Positions 52,958 through 63,016 of a stretch of 64,000 nucleotides of DNA are shown here, piece by piece. Both the position numbers and the translations under genes were made by a program. Where the stretch lies: the NCBI GenBank assembly GCA_002390705.1, contig DGQA01000005.1, forward strand, positions 86,268-150,267, given 5' to 3'. The stretch is from Actinobacteria bacterium UBA4426. Its GTDB lineage: Bacteria > Actinomycetota > Actinomycetes > S36-B12. The notes under the pieces were generated by a model, which saw only the letters and a list, made by a program, of their open reading frames with translations, was not told the origin of the DNA and searched no databases. Numbering within the stretch: position 1 is the stretch's first letter; every line of letters begins with the position of its first letter.

Positions 52958-53345
52958 CGTCAGCTTCAATGAGCGCGCCCCAGAGCACGCTGTACCAGTT
53001 AGGTTCAACTTCGGCTGCTTCCGCAGAAATAGTTTCGGCAGCTGGTCGCCCATCAGCACCCAGCGCGACGTAGGCGATTTCACCCGGCATGACAAAATGC
53101 AACCTTCGCCGCGCTTCGGCAGCGATGTAAGCGGGGTCAGCCCAGCGCTGTTGCTCCAGTTGGAGTCCATCAACATTCTCTTGGGCCACTTCAATCTGTG
53201 CCTCAAGGGCTGAGATCTCGGCTCGCTGGCCAAACCAATTGCGCACCGGCACCGCCAGAATCACCCCCAACAGGACGACTGTGACAAGGAGTGCCAAAGC
53301 CCGGCCCGTTAGCGAGCCGTAGCTGTGATCCTTTGGGTCTGCCAC
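52932..53345 (-). CDS. ftsB: FtsB/DivIC-like septum protein
   Basis: 137 residues. One N-terminal membrane helix (about 15-33) is followed by a coiled coil (about 38-70) and EARRRLHFVMPGE, the DivIC signature (RREYHLVxPGE type). It joins the FtsQ/FtsL division complex. GTG 53345 with GACTAT six bases upstream. 35 bp after eno. Confidence 0.88.
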   Translation of the reverse strand: MADPKDHSYGSLTGRALALLVTVVLLGVILAVPVRNWFGQRAEISALEAQIEVAQENVDGLQLEQQRWADPAYIAAEARRRLHFVMPGEIAYVALGADGRPAAETISAEAAEVEPNWYSVLWGALIEADDAVEPGSG

Positions 53346-53380
53346 GAGACAATAGTCACACGGTCTAAGCGCAAATGCGC

Positions 53381-54664
53381 TTAGGCACCGCCGCCAAAAC
53401 GTGGGAATGCACTCTTACCCGCATAACGCGCGCTGTCATCGAGCTCTTCCTCGATCCGGAGAAGCTGGTTGTATTTGGCCACTCGTTCACTGCGGGCAGG
53501 TGCACCAGTCTTTATCTGACCGCAGTTGACCGCAACCGCAAGGTCGGCGATTGTCGTGTCCTCGGTTTCGCCAGAACGGTGTGACATCATGGATGAGTAC
53601 CCACTGCGGGTCGCCATCGAGACGGCATCAAGGGTTTCGGTGAGCGAACCGATTTGATTGACTTTGACCAGTAGCGCGTTAGCAGCACCCTCTGAGATTC
53701 CCCGCGCCAAACGTGCCGGATTGGTAACGAAGAGGTCGTCACCCACGAATTGCACGCGGTCACCGATCGCATCGGTAGCGTGAATCCACCCGGCCCAATC
53801 GTCTTCGGCCAAAGCATCTTCAATTGACACCAACGGGAAATCAGCCAAAAGTGATTCGTAGTACTCGGTCATCCAACCAGATGAGCGCGCAGCACCTTCG
53901 AAGGTATAACAGTCATCGTTGTAAAACTCAGTTGACGCAACGTCCAGTGCCAGTGCGATATCGCTGCCCACTGTGAAACCAGCAGTCTCAATTGCAGTAA
54001 CAATTAGATCAAGTGCCGCACGGTTACTGGACAAATCTGGGGCGAAACCTCCTTCGTCACCTAAACCGGTTGCGTAACCATTCTTTTTCAAGACTGACTT
54101 CAATGCGTGATAGACCTCGGTGCCACTGCGCAACGCCTCAGAAAACGTTGTTGCCCCGATGGGCGCGATCATGAACTCCTGGATATCAACACCAGTGTCA
54201 GCATGTGCACCACCATTGAGAATGTTCATCATGGGGACGGGAAGAAGGTGCGCGTTAGGGCCGCCCAAGTATTTAAATAATGGCAATTCGGCGGAAAGCG
54301 CCGCGGCCTTAGCGACTGCCAGGGATGCCCCCAAAATTGCGTTCGCGCCAAGCCGGCTCTTATTTGGCGTCCCATCAAGATCAATCATGACCTGGTCAAC
54401 GGTTCGCTGGTCATCTGCAGACAAACCAATTATCGAATCAGCAATTTCACCTTCGACCCCTGCGACCGTCGCCAAAACACCCTTACCTCCGTACCGAGAA
54501 CCCCCATCGCGCTTTTCAGCCGCCTCAAAGGCTCCGGTTGAAGCGCCCGAGGGGACAGCCGCCCGAGAAACAGTGTCGTCATCGAGGAGAACCTCAACTT
54601 CAACGGTGGGATTACCCCGAGAGTCCAGAATTTCACGCGCAATTATCGCTTCAATGATCGCCAT
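53381..54664 (-). CDS. eno: Enolase
   Basis: 427 residues. Active-site and metal motifs GDEGGFAPDLSSN, SIEDALAEDDW, LVKVNQIGSLTET and MMSHRSGETEDTTIAD. Glycolytic conversion of 2-phosphoglycerate to PEP. ATG 54664 with TAGACT seven bases upstream. Confidence 0.97.
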   Translation of the reverse strand: MAIIEAIIAREILDSRGNPTVEVEVLLDDDTVSRAAVPSGASTGAFEAAEKRDGGSRYGGKGVLATVAGVEGEIADSIIGLSADDQRTVDQVMIDLDGTPNKSRLGANAILGASLAVAKAAALSAELPLFKYLGGPNAHLLPVPMMNILNGGAHADTGVDIQEFMIAPIGATTFSEALRSGTEVYHALKSVLKKNGYATGLGDEGGFAPDLSSNRAALDLIVTAIETAGFTVGSDIALALDVASTEFYNDDCYTFEGAARSSGWMTEYYESLLADFPLVSIEDALAEDDWAGWIHATDAIGDRVQFVGDDLFVTNPARLARGISEGAANALLVKVNQIGSLTETLDAVSMATRSGYSSMMSHRSGETEDTTIADLAVAVNCGQIKTGAPARSERVAKYNQLLRIEEELDDSARYAGKSAFPRFGGGA

Positions 54665-54671
54665 GGGTGCA

Positions 54672-54677
54672 AGTCTA
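54672..54677 (-). promoter_or_regulatory. -10 for eno
   Basis: TAGACT, seven bases before ATG 54664. Confidence 0.45.
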
Positions 54678-55167
54678 GTGAGCGATCATGAAGGACCTAT
54701 CTCCCTATGTTGTCGAATTGAGACCAAAAGCAGGAAACCGAGAAGCTCCACCACATATCTGGGTGATCACATGCAGCACACGCGAACATAGCGGGGCAGG
54801 ACATGGGTAGATCTCAGGCCGCAATCTTCACAGGGATCGGGATGGCAGTGCTCGGCTTAGCCGGCTGCGGCCCACAGATGCTGAAGATCCCGCCGAATCT
54901 AGGCATATTGAAGAAATGGGACTCGACAGAATTCTCAGTCTCAATTGACTCACCACACTTTGTGCAAGGATTACACAATGGCCGGAATTCTTTAATTAAT
55001 GCCTTTTCTGCAAATAAAGCGCGTGCGCCAGCAAGATTTAACACTAAAGCACTCTCAACCTCCCCATCCAGTGTGACCGAATTCACCCTTCGTCGAACAG
55101 AGCCATGCTGACTCAAGTCTCCGACATTGAGATCTCACAACCCCATTACATAAATGTGACTTCGGCG
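54678..55167. other. Unresolved region with two overlapping antisense ORFs
   Basis: Two ORFs face each other: plus 54803-55111 (102 codons, LGLAGC lipobox-like start) and minus 54814-55116 (100 codons, TTG start, with CNPCTKCG). Neither has a good ribosome site or a family, and a TANNNT leaderless start was not seen. The region may be a gene remnant or leader. AT-rich stretches occur in 54985-55060. Confidence 0.4.
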
Positions 55168-55686
55168 CTACGGTTGATCGCACGTCAGTTGATTACCCAC
55201 GGCGTCAAGTACTCGTTGTGCGGAAGTAACTGCATCGCGCGCTGATAGCGCAGCGTCTGCCATACCGAGTGCCTGTGAAAGAGCGCTTTCAGCCTCTTGG
55301 GCTTCATTGAACTTGTTTAGTGCTTCATCTTTTGCTAGTAATGCCGCATCAAGATCCACCTGTAATTGTTGCTGTTCGGCCGAATCGCCCTGAAGGGAAG
55401 AAACGAGGTCATTAAGTAGAGCAACCTGATTATCAAACTCTGTTTCAAAGGCAGTGGCCAGATCAGGATTCGCAATGAGGTCTACGACCGCCGTGGAAAG
55501 TGAGGCTTGCATTTTATCCAGTACGGCGCACGGGTCACCGGAGTTCTCACTTGGCACCGGGCCCGCTGATTCGGTCGCCGTGGGCGTTATGGGCGTCATG
55601 GAAGGACTCGATTCACTCTCCGATGAGCAAGCAGAAAGCACGAAAGGAATGGTCAAGGCGACTGCAATAATACGTTGTGTGCGCAC
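55168..55686 (-). CDS. Lipoprotein with coiled-coil, unknown function
   Basis: 172 residues. Signal with lipobox LSAC, a Ser/Pro/Thr-rich linker (about 20-45), then a helical region with heptads (about 85-150). No conserved enzyme motif. GTG 55686 is preceded by a TTAAAT-like hexamer. Downstream of the DUF885 gene, same strand. Confidence 0.65.
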   Translation of the reverse strand: MRTQRIIAVALTIPFVLSACSSESESSPSMTPITPTATESAGPVPSENSGDPCAVLDKMQASLSTAVVDLIANPDLATAFETEFDNQVALLNDLVSSLQGDSAEQQQLQVDLDAALLAKDEALNKFNEAQEAESALSQALGMADAALSARDAVTSAQRVLDAVGNQLTCDQP

Positions 55687-55719
55687 CTACACATTTAAAC
55701 ACGAGGCAAAACCCGTGGA

Positions 55720-57342
55720 TCACAGGCCAAGGAGTTGTCGAACGTGTCTGGGGGCGGGCGAACCAAATTGAAGCATCAAGTCATGGATTTCTCTCCAGCT
55801 CCAATCCGGATGCATGAGTCGCAGATCCTCGGCTAGCTGCGCTACTTCACGGTAACCAACAAAATAGGTGGGCAGCTGCCCTGCGGTGAGTAATGCGCGT
55901 CGCCACTTTCCAGCAGCTTCGCTTTCCTCTTGATACCCGCGGTTGATCATAAGTGACATTGCCTCCTCTTCGCTGAACTCTTGGGTATGAACACTGACGT
56001 CAAGAATCGCGTTGATGGTCATGCGGGCTTGCATTTTCAGTTGCTGCAACTTAATAGCGAGCGCACTAGGCTTGGAAGGCTCGGGTGAATAGCCTTGTGA
56101 AATAAGGAGCTCCTCAACATACACAGCCCAGCCTTCGACAAAAGTGCCACTAAAACCAAATCGTCTGGTCAGGCTCTGTTCGCTGCCGTGACTGGCTATT
56201 GCCAGTTGCAACACATGCCCCGGGATCGCTTCGTGAATAGTCAAGTTGTGGATCTGAACGCCGTTGTATTCCCGGAAGAAACTTTCTTTACGCTCGGGCG
56301 CCCACTGCGCCGGTGTTGGCGCCACTGCAACAAATGTGGGGACGTGTGCATGCTCCAACGGTCCAGGCGCATCGCAATAAGCAACCGCAATTCCCCGATG
56401 GATCTCCGGCATCTCGATTACTTCCACATCAATTTCGGGAACAGTCACCAAGTCATGCTGGATAGTAAAAGCCTTAGCGGCGGCCATGGCCGAGGCGACC
56501 TGTGAAAGAACAGTTGCGTCGGTCACTGGCGCTTTCTCTGCAATCTGAGCAAGCGCACTTGAGATGGGATCACCATTTTCTTCAACTTCAACTTCCATTT
56601 CGGCCAAGTATTCTTGCGATACCTGCAGCATTTGCGAGTTGATTAGATCAAGGTGTTGATGGGCAGCAATCAGTAACTCTTGAACATTACTTTCGGCGTC
56701 AAGTGAATGCCACAAAATTCCTGAGTAGATTTCAGTGCCCATGCGTGGGGATTTATGCGCGAGTGGAAGTTGCTCTTTGAGCCACTCGACATGTTGATCA
56801 ACTGATTCAATTATCTGAAATTGCATTTCAAGTGATTCAAGTAAAGCCCGCGTGCCTACAAGCTGCGCGATTGCGGTCTCGCAGTGAATTTCTGGCATCT
56901 CTTCGAGGGTATTTCGAGCTTGCTCAAGGAAGTTTGGAATTTTTTCGCATCGACTTGCGACATTCGCCATGCGTTCTTCGAGCGGTGCAAAATCACGCGA
57001 AAGCAATAAATGAATTGCTGTCCCCGGATTCCACAACATAGGATTCCACGTGTGCGCAGCGACCTGAGTGACGTCAAAGTAGGTACTGGTGAGAAACGCC
57101 CTGAGGATTTCCAAGTCAACAAGATCGGGTAACGCCAGCTCAACGTCATCTACTGCATCTAGCGCAGCGAGGTAGCCCTCAATTCGTTGCGAAAATTGTT
57201 CTTGTCCGTATTTAGTGAGATCGGGCAATAGCGAGTCGAATGCATGCTCACCCATCCAGGTAGCACCGACCGGGTCCATGCGGAATGAATCCTCGATTAC
57301 TTCACGAGCTATCCTTTCAAATTGTTGTTGCGCGCTACTCAT
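55720..57342 (-). CDS. DUF885 putative metallopeptidase
   Basis: 540 residues. Zinc motif HEAIPGHVLQL and downstream EGWAVYVEEL (Glu ligand), characteristic of DUF885. No signal peptide. Such proteins resemble M32-like carboxypeptidases; no substrate known. Its start overlaps the mazG stop by 8 bp. Confidence 0.85.
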   Translation of the reverse strand: MSSAQQQFERIAREVIEDSFRMDPVGATWMGEHAFDSLLPDLTKYGQEQFSQRIEGYLAALDAVDDVELALPDLVDLEILRAFLTSTYFDVTQVAAHTWNPMLWNPGTAIHLLLSRDFAPLEERMANVASRCEKIPNFLEQARNTLEEMPEIHCETAIAQLVGTRALLESLEMQFQIIESVDQHVEWLKEQLPLAHKSPRMGTEIYSGILWHSLDAESNVQELLIAAHQHLDLINSQMLQVSQEYLAEMEVEVEENGDPISSALAQIAEKAPVTDATVLSQVASAMAAAKAFTIQHDLVTVPEIDVEVIEMPEIHRGIAVAYCDAPGPLEHAHVPTFVAVAPTPAQWAPERKESFFREYNGVQIHNLTIHEAIPGHVLQLAIASHGSEQSLTRRFGFSGTFVEGWAVYVEELLISQGYSPEPSKPSALAIKLQQLKMQARMTINAILDVSVHTQEFSEEEAMSLMINRGYQEESEAAGKWRRALLTAGQLPTYFVGYREVAQLAEDLRLMHPDWSWREIHDLMLQFGSPAPRHVRQLLGL

Positions 57343-57982
57343 GTGCTCGCACCTCCTGTATTCGACGTAGCACCGCTTTACGCACTGCGGCCTCGGTGTC
57401 TAAGCCCTGTGAATGCGCTGAACTGACCAGGGCAAACAAGAAGTCGCCCAGTTGTTCCTCCGTTCTGAATCGTTCACGTAGATGTTCAGCTTCAGTCAGG
57501 TATTTCGGTTCGGGTACGTCAACGGATTGGGCTCTTGCGATGAGTTTCTCCGCTCGCATGAGGGCAGGGAGCGTTGCTGGAATTCCGTCAGTGACAGAGT
57601 CGCGTTTTTTTTCTCGAGTTTTACGCTCGTGCCAAGTCAGTTTGACGGCATTGGCGGTGTCAAGTTTTTCACTACCAAATACATGTGGGTGCCTCCTAAT
57701 CAGCTTTTGAGATATCCCGTCAATCACGGCATCAATATCCCAGCCACCCGGTTGCTCCTGGGCGATGCGTGCGTGAAATACCACTTGAAGGAGTAGATCA
57801 CCGAGTTCCTCCCGCATTGCCCCACTGTCATTAGCGTCGATGGCTTCGACGCTTTCATAGGCCTCTTCGATTAAGTACTCAACCAGGCTCTGATGGGTTT
57901 GCTCCGCATCCCAGGGGCAACCGTCGGGTGACCTCAATCGATCAAGGATCGCCACCAATTCGGTGAAGTGGCTTCCTCGCAT
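57335..57982 (-). CDS. mazG: MazG nucleoside triphosphate pyrophosphohydrolase
   Basis: 215 residues. N-terminal MazG domain LRSPDGCPWDAEQTHQSL and EEAYE...EELGDLLLQVVFHA (metal-binding Glu/Asp), then a shorter second domain. It removes aberrant NTPs. Placed 3 bp after the SurA-like gene. Confidence 0.92.
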   Translation of the reverse strand: MRGSHFTELVAILDRLRSPDGCPWDAEQTHQSLVEYLIEEAYESVEAIDANDSGAMREELGDLLLQVVFHARIAQEQPGGWDIDAVIDGISQKLIRRHPHVFGSEKLDTANAVKLTWHERKTREKKRDSVTDGIPATLPALMRAEKLIARAQSVDVPEPKYLTEAEHLRERFRTEEQLGDFLFALVSSAHSQGLDTEAAVRKAVLRRIQEVRAHE

Positions 57983-57985
57983 GTG

Positions 57986-58624
57986 CTATTCCGAGCCGAG
58001 ATCGACGCTTTGCGGTTTCGACAGTGAATTAGCCGCCGGGCCTACGGAGAGATTCTCGGGATCCCATGTGCCAAAGCGTGGCGCGACCTCGGTTCTCAGC
58101 TCTGAGCTTAGTTCGGAAATAGCAATAAACACCTCCGCGCTTTTGGCGTCCGCATCACCCGAAGGAGACAGAACATCGCCTAACTTGGCGACTTGAAGAT
58201 TGACGCTAATAATTGAGTCAACCTCCCCCATCGAAATGCCTTGCTCACCAATTGACGCTTCAAAGGCTTCTTGGCCACCCGCTTGCGCGACGTATTGCAG
58301 ACGAAGGTTGTCAATCTCTCCTTGAGCGACGGCGATCTTTTCCCGATCCGACAATTCGCTGACCAATATTCCAGTGATGAGTTGATTAAGAGTGTTCACA
58401 ATAAGTTCATTAGATGAATCCGTTGACGAAAGGCCCTGCAGGTCGAGAATATCCTGAACCTTGGTGTCAAGCTCAGATTCACTGATCCGCTGATCCCCCA
58501 CTACGGCGGCAGCCCCCGCTGTTTGCGAACTACACCCGCTGAGTCCAAGGCTTACCGAAATCAGACCGATACCGGCGATCACTGCGAGGCGCTGGCGGCT
58601 GGACTTGGCGTTCATAATTGACAC
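57986..58624 (-). CDS. SurA-N-like lipoprotein
   Basis: 212 residues. Signal ending in lipobox LSGC, then a helical SurA_N-type domain (VVGDQRISESELDTKVQDIL and the GEIDNLRLQYVAQAGG stretch). No PPIase domain remains, so chaperone activity is uncertain. GTG 58624 with GGAG five bases upstream. Between mfd and mazG, a conserved actinobacterial spot. Confidence 0.75.
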   Translation of the reverse strand: MSIMNAKSSRQRLAVIAGIGLISVSLGLSGCSSQTAGAAAVVGDQRISESELDTKVQDILDLQGLSSTDSSNELIVNTLNQLITGILVSELSDREKIAVAQGEIDNLRLQYVAQAGGQEAFEASIGEQGISMGEVDSIISVNLQVAKLGDVLSPSGDADAKSAEVFIAISELSSELRTEVAPRFGTWDPENLSVGPAANSLSKPQSVDLGSE

Positions 58625-58639
58625 AGGGTCTCCGGATCT

Positions 58640-61600
58640 TCAAGGGGTGGAAAATAACACGGTAAACAGTTCGTGGAGCCATTCTAGGAGTTGGGTATCT
58701 CGCAGTTCAGGTGCACCAATACCAGTGCCGGAAGTGGGCTTGGGTACTAAAAGAATGCTCGTCGCCTCTTTGATCGTGGTCCCCGGGTAGACGCGCGCAA
58801 CCCTCATGGCACGTGACTCCGGCAGCACCACCGGGGAAAGGCGAATTGCCTTGCCGGTGGCAATAACTTCCTGAACCCCAGCAGATTTAGCCGCGACCCG
58901 AAAACGCGCGACCCCGATCAACGCCTCCAACTCACCGGGCATGGCGCCATAACGGTCAATGAGTTCTGCGACTACTTCATCTACTGACTGACCGCTGCTT
59001 GCATCTGCTAAACGCTTATAGGCTTCAAGCCGCAGTCGCTCCTGAGGGACGTATCCGGTTGGGATGCTCGCATTAATGGGTAACTCAACGCGGACCTCAT
59101 TGACCTCTTTAGCCGGCTCATTTTTGTACTCGGAGAGAGCTTCACCCACCAACCGCAAATACAGGTCAAAGCCAACATCTGCGATGTGGCCGCTTTGCTC
59201 GCCACCGAGCATGTTGCCGGCACCACGAATTTCAAGATCCTTGAGAGCAATCTGCATTCCCGAACCAAGATCGGTTCTTTGGGCAATAGTTGCTAAGCGC
59301 TCGTGGGCCGTTTCTGTGAGTGGCTTATTCGGGTCATAGAGAAAATATGAGTAAGCGCGTTCGCGACCGCGGCCAACCCGACCTCTCAGTTGGTGCATTT
59401 GAGAGAGTCCAAACTTGTCTGCCCGATCGACAATCAATGTATTGGCGTTGGGAATATCAATTCCAGATTCAACGATCGTGGTACACACGAGTACGTCGAC
59501 TTCTTTGTCCCAAAATTGAACAATTACTTGCTCAAGGGAACCTTCGTCCATTTGCCCGTGCGCAACTGCGATGCGAGCCTCGGGTACTAGTGTCCTGATT
59601 CTTGCGGCAACTCGATCGATTGATTCAACGCGGTTGTGAATGAAAAATGTTTGTCCATCACGTAAAAGCTCACGATGAATTGCGGCGGCGATTTGCTTCT
59701 CGTCGTAGGGACCCACGAAAGTCAATACCGGATGACGCTCTTCCGGCGGAGTTTGGATGACCGACATTTCCCTGATGCCCGTAACGGCCATTTCTAGAGT
59801 TCGAGGGATTGGAGTTGCACTCATGGCAAGAACGTCAACATTGGTGCGCAGCGCTTTTAGGTGCTCTTTGTGCTCCACGCCAAATCTTTGTTCCTCGTCG
59901 ACAATCACCAGACCCAGGTCCTTGAATTTCACCGAACGCGTGAGCAATCGATGTGTTCCAATCACGATGTCTACGCTTCCTTGGGCTAACCCTTCGACTG
60001 TTTCTTTCACCTGAGAGTTCGGTGTGAATCGCGAAAGTGCAGCCACCTTTACGGGGAATGCGCTGTATCTTTCTGAAAAGGTTGTGAAGTGCTGTTGCAC
60101 GAGCAGGGTCGTGGGAACGAGCACGGCAACTTGTTTTCCATCCTGTACCGCTTTGAATGCTGCCCGAATGGCGATCTCAGTTTTGCCAAATCCTACATCG
60201 CCACATACCAAGCGGTCCATGGGAATTTGTCGCTCCATGTCACGTTTGACTTCATCGATCGTACTGAGCTGGTCGGGCGTCTCAACGTAGGGGAATGCGT
60301 CTTCAAGCTCTCCCTGCCAGGGAGTGTCTGCCCCAAACGAGTAGCCTTTAGATGCTTGTCGTGCCGCATATAGTCGAATGAGTTCACCGGCGATTTGTTT
60401 GACGGCTTTGCGCGCCCGACCCTTTGCCTTTTGCCAATCAGCGCCACCAAGCCGGTGCACACTAGGCGCTTCTCCACCGACATAGCGAGTAATCAAATCT
60501 AACTGGTCCATGGGTACAAAAAGGCGATCTGCTGGTTGCCCGCGCTTACTTGGGGCATATTCAATAATCAGGTATTCGCGCTCAGCGCCACCAATTGTTC
60601 GCGTGATCATTTCTACATAGCGTCCAACGCCATGATGTTCATGAACAATGTAGTCGCCGGCGTTAAGTGTGAGTGGATCAATTGCGCCGCGACGCCGGCT
60701 CGGCATTTTCCTGAGGTCTTTTGGCACTGACTTTGTACCCATAAGGTCTGACTCACTAAAGACCCATAGTTGAGAATTAGCCAGGTGAAAACCGCGATCT
60801 ACATGAGCCGTGATCAATTGGGCAACTTTTGGTATTGCCGGGATTGCGACAGACTCTGATTTCACCGCACTTATTCCCTGGCCGTCAAATTCCTCAGCGA
60901 TTCGGTCTATCGAACCGTGTCCCTCTGCGGTGACTACTACCGTTGAACCGGCCGCGAGGGCATGCGCAATGTCCTTACCGGCAAGTTCGGCATCTCCGTG
61001 ATAGTTTTTATTTTCGCTGGCGTTTAACATGATTACGGTGTCATCACGCTCACGTGGTAACTGAGTGAGATTCCACACCGAACCATTTCCCTGACGGACC
61101 TCCTGAACGACTTCGGACATAGTTGTGAACATGGAGCCAGAAAGGTCAATCGGTGATGCTCCCCCGACAGCCGCACTATGCCAACCTGCGGTCAGGAACT
61201 CTTCCGCGGTTTTAACAACGTCAAGTGCCCGAGAATTTATTCGCTCGGGCTCAACCAGGATTAGCGATGAATCCGGCGGTAAAAGTTGATGTAAGGGGCT
61301 CATCTTTCCAGCAAGTACCGAAGACAGAGACTCCATTCCTTCAACAGATTGGCCGTTCGCAATGTATTCGCACATCGCTGCGACCTCAACATGTGCCGCT
61401 CCAAGCAATCGTGCTTTCTCCTTGACTTCTTCGGTGAGAAGCAGCTCCCGAACCGGTGGCGCCCACAATCCATGTTCAGCATCTTCTAGTGAGCGTTGAT
61501 CCGCCACTGCAAAATAGCGGAGTTCTTCCACGTCATCGCCCCAAAACTCAACTCGGATTGGGTGCTCCTGCGTTGGCGGGAAAACATCGAGGATGCCACC

Positions 61601-62167
61601 GCGCACCGCAATTTGTCCGCGACGATCAACTAGGTCTACGCGCTCGTAGCCCAAAGCCACAAGTCTGCTCACTGTCTCCGTCAGTGATGCTTGATCACCA
61701 ATTTTTAGTTCGACCGGCTTCTGATCTCCCAGATCAGCAACGATTGGTTGTAATGCTGCCCGCACAGAAGTGATCAGTACGGTGATGGGCGCAGAATGGA
61801 CACTCCCAATAATTGGGTGCGCGAGTCGACGCAGGACTGCCATGCGTCTTCCTACCGTGTCAGCCGAGGGGGAAAGCCGCTCGTGGGGAAGTGTCTCCCA
61901 ACTCGGGAATACTTCAATACCTTCATCCGGTAGGTAGGCACTCAGATCTGCGGCAAGTTCGTCTGCTGCACGGCCCGTGGTGGTCAAAATTAGCACAGCG
62001 CCTGATCTCTGCGACTGCCTAATCTGCGCAATTGCCAGTGGGTAAATGACCGATGGTCCAACAAGATCTAACTCACTGGCGACCTGGGCTTGTTCAAATA
62101 TTGAAACAAATGCTGGATCTGACCTGACCAATTCAAGAAGTCCGGCCAGCTGTTGTGTATCTCTCAC
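58640..62167 (-). CDS. mfd: Transcription-repair coupling factor
   Basis: 1175 residues. N-terminal UvrB-homology region, RNA polymerase interaction domain (DPLTLNAGDYIVHEHHGVG), then the helicase: Walker A DVGFGKTEIA, DEEQ box VIVDEEQRFGV, and TRG motif near the end. It removes stalled RNA polymerase and recruits UvrA. Start overlaps the cysQ stop by 4 bp. Confidence 0.96.
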   Translation of the reverse strand: MRDTQQLAGLLELVRSDPAFVSIFEQAQVASELDLVGPSVIYPLAIAQIRQSQRSGAVLILTTTGRAADELAADLSAYLPDEGIEVFPSWETLPHERLSPSADTVGRRMAVLRRLAHPIIGSVHSAPITVLITSVRAALQPIVADLGDQKPVELKIGDQASLTETVSRLVALGYERVDLVDRRGQIAVRGGILDVFPPTQEHPIRVEFWGDDVEELRYFAVADQRSLEDAEHGLWAPPVRELLLTEEVKEKARLLGAAHVEVAAMCEYIANGQSVEGMESLSSVLAGKMSPLHQLLPPDSSLILVEPERINSRALDVVKTAEEFLTAGWHSAAVGGASPIDLSGSMFTTMSEVVQEVRQGNGSVWNLTQLPRERDDTVIMLNASENKNYHGDAELAGKDIAHALAAGSTVVVTAEGHGSIDRIAEEFDGQGISAVKSESVAIPAIPKVAQLITAHVDRGFHLANSQLWVFSESDLMGTKSVPKDLRKMPSRRRGAIDPLTLNAGDYIVHEHHGVGRYVEMITRTIGGAEREYLIIEYAPSKRGQPADRLFVPMDQLDLITRYVGGEAPSVHRLGGADWQKAKGRARKAVKQIAGELIRLYAARQASKGYSFGADTPWQGELEDAFPYVETPDQLSTIDEVKRDMERQIPMDRLVCGDVGFGKTEIAIRAAFKAVQDGKQVAVLVPTTLLVQQHFTTFSERYSAFPVKVAALSRFTPNSQVKETVEGLAQGSVDIVIGTHRLLTRSVKFKDLGLVIVDEEQRFGVEHKEHLKALRTNVDVLAMSATPIPRTLEMAVTGIREMSVIQTPPEERHPVLTFVGPYDEKQIAAAIHRELLRDGQTFFIHNRVESIDRVAARIRTLVPEARIAVAHGQMDEGSLEQVIVQFWDKEVDVLVCTTIVESGIDIPNANTLIVDRADKFGLSQMHQLRGRVGRGRERAYSYFLYDPNKPLTETAHERLATIAQRTDLGSGMQIALKDLEIRGAGNMLGGEQSGHIADVGFDLYLRLVGEALSEYKNEPAKEVNEVRVELPINASIPTGYVPQERLRLEAYKRLADASSGQSVDEVVAELIDRYGAMPGELEALIGVARFRVAAKSAGVQEVIATGKAIRLSPVVLPESRAMRVARVYPGTTIKEATSILLVPKPTSGTGIGAPELRDTQLLEWLHELFTVLFSTP

Positions 62168-63003
62168 GCTCCCTGGGTTTCTTTTATAGCCCGCAGAACA
62201 TGCGGATACAGATCTGTACGTGAGACAACGAGATCAGTGACATAAGGGGGCATGTGATTAAAAGTTATTGGCGCACCATCCATATGTGATGCGATCAACC
62301 CGTAGTGCTGCGCAACAATGTATGGGGCCGCGACATCCCACTCGTAAAAACCAGTGTTGTGCAAGTAAATGTCTGCGCGTCCACACAAAATCTCATTTAC
62401 TTTTGCGCCTACAGAGCCAACGTCAACGATTTCAACCTGGCTGTGAGCAATCTCTGCTTCTGTCAGGAGCTCGCCGAGTCTTGTGACGATTTCCTTCAAC
62501 GTTGCCGGTGGGCGGGAACGAGATGCGACAACCCGGATCACCGAATCCTTCGAGGTCACAGTCTCTATCGGATCAAGCACGCTTCGTGTAATGCCTTGGT
62601 CGGGGAGATCCACAGTCCCAGCACTGAGCTTTCCGACTTTTGCATTCCATAAAGCAATGTGAACTCCAAAGTCTTTGCGGCCCTGTCCATACTCCCAGGT
62701 TCCGTCTAGTGGATCAACGATCCACACTCGATCTGAGACCAGCCGGGCCGCATCGTCTTTACCTTCTTCGCTGAGAATTGCGTCAAGCGGACGGGCAGCT
62801 GAGAGTTTATCCGTAATGAATACGTGCGCCGCACGATCTGCTTGGTCTCGAAGTTGATCACTCACAGCCTTGTCCATTGAGTCCACCGGGTGGGTGTGGA
62901 AAAAGTCTTTGCGCAGCGCCATAAGCAGGACACCGGTCTGCTGGGCGACAGCGCGCGAAAGCTCAGCATCACCGAGCTGGGTCAAATCTTCGGTTGGGTT
63001 CAT
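62164..63003 (-). CDS. cysQ: 3'(2'),5'-bisphosphate nucleotidase / inositol phosphatase family
   Basis: 279 residues. Metal motif WIVDPLDGTWEYGQGRKDFG and second site YEWDVAAPYIV. The sequence pattern fits CysQ-type pAp phosphatases, though the family overlaps with inositol monophosphatases. ATG 63003. It lies between pth and mfd. Confidence 0.8.
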   Translation of the reverse strand: MNPTEDLTQLGDAELSRAVAQQTGVLLMALRKDFFHTHPVDSMDKAVSDQLRDQADRAAHVFITDKLSAARPLDAILSEEGKDDAARLVSDRVWIVDPLDGTWEYGQGRKDFGVHIALWNAKVGKLSAGTVDLPDQGITRSVLDPIETVTSKDSVIRVVASRSRPPATLKEIVTRLGELLTEAEIAHSQVEIVDVGSVGAKVNEILCGRADIYLHNTGFYEWDVAAPYIVAQHYGLIASHMDGAPITFNHMPPYVTDLVVSRTDLYPHVLRAIKETQGA

Positions 63004-63016
63004 ATGTGCAAATCGC

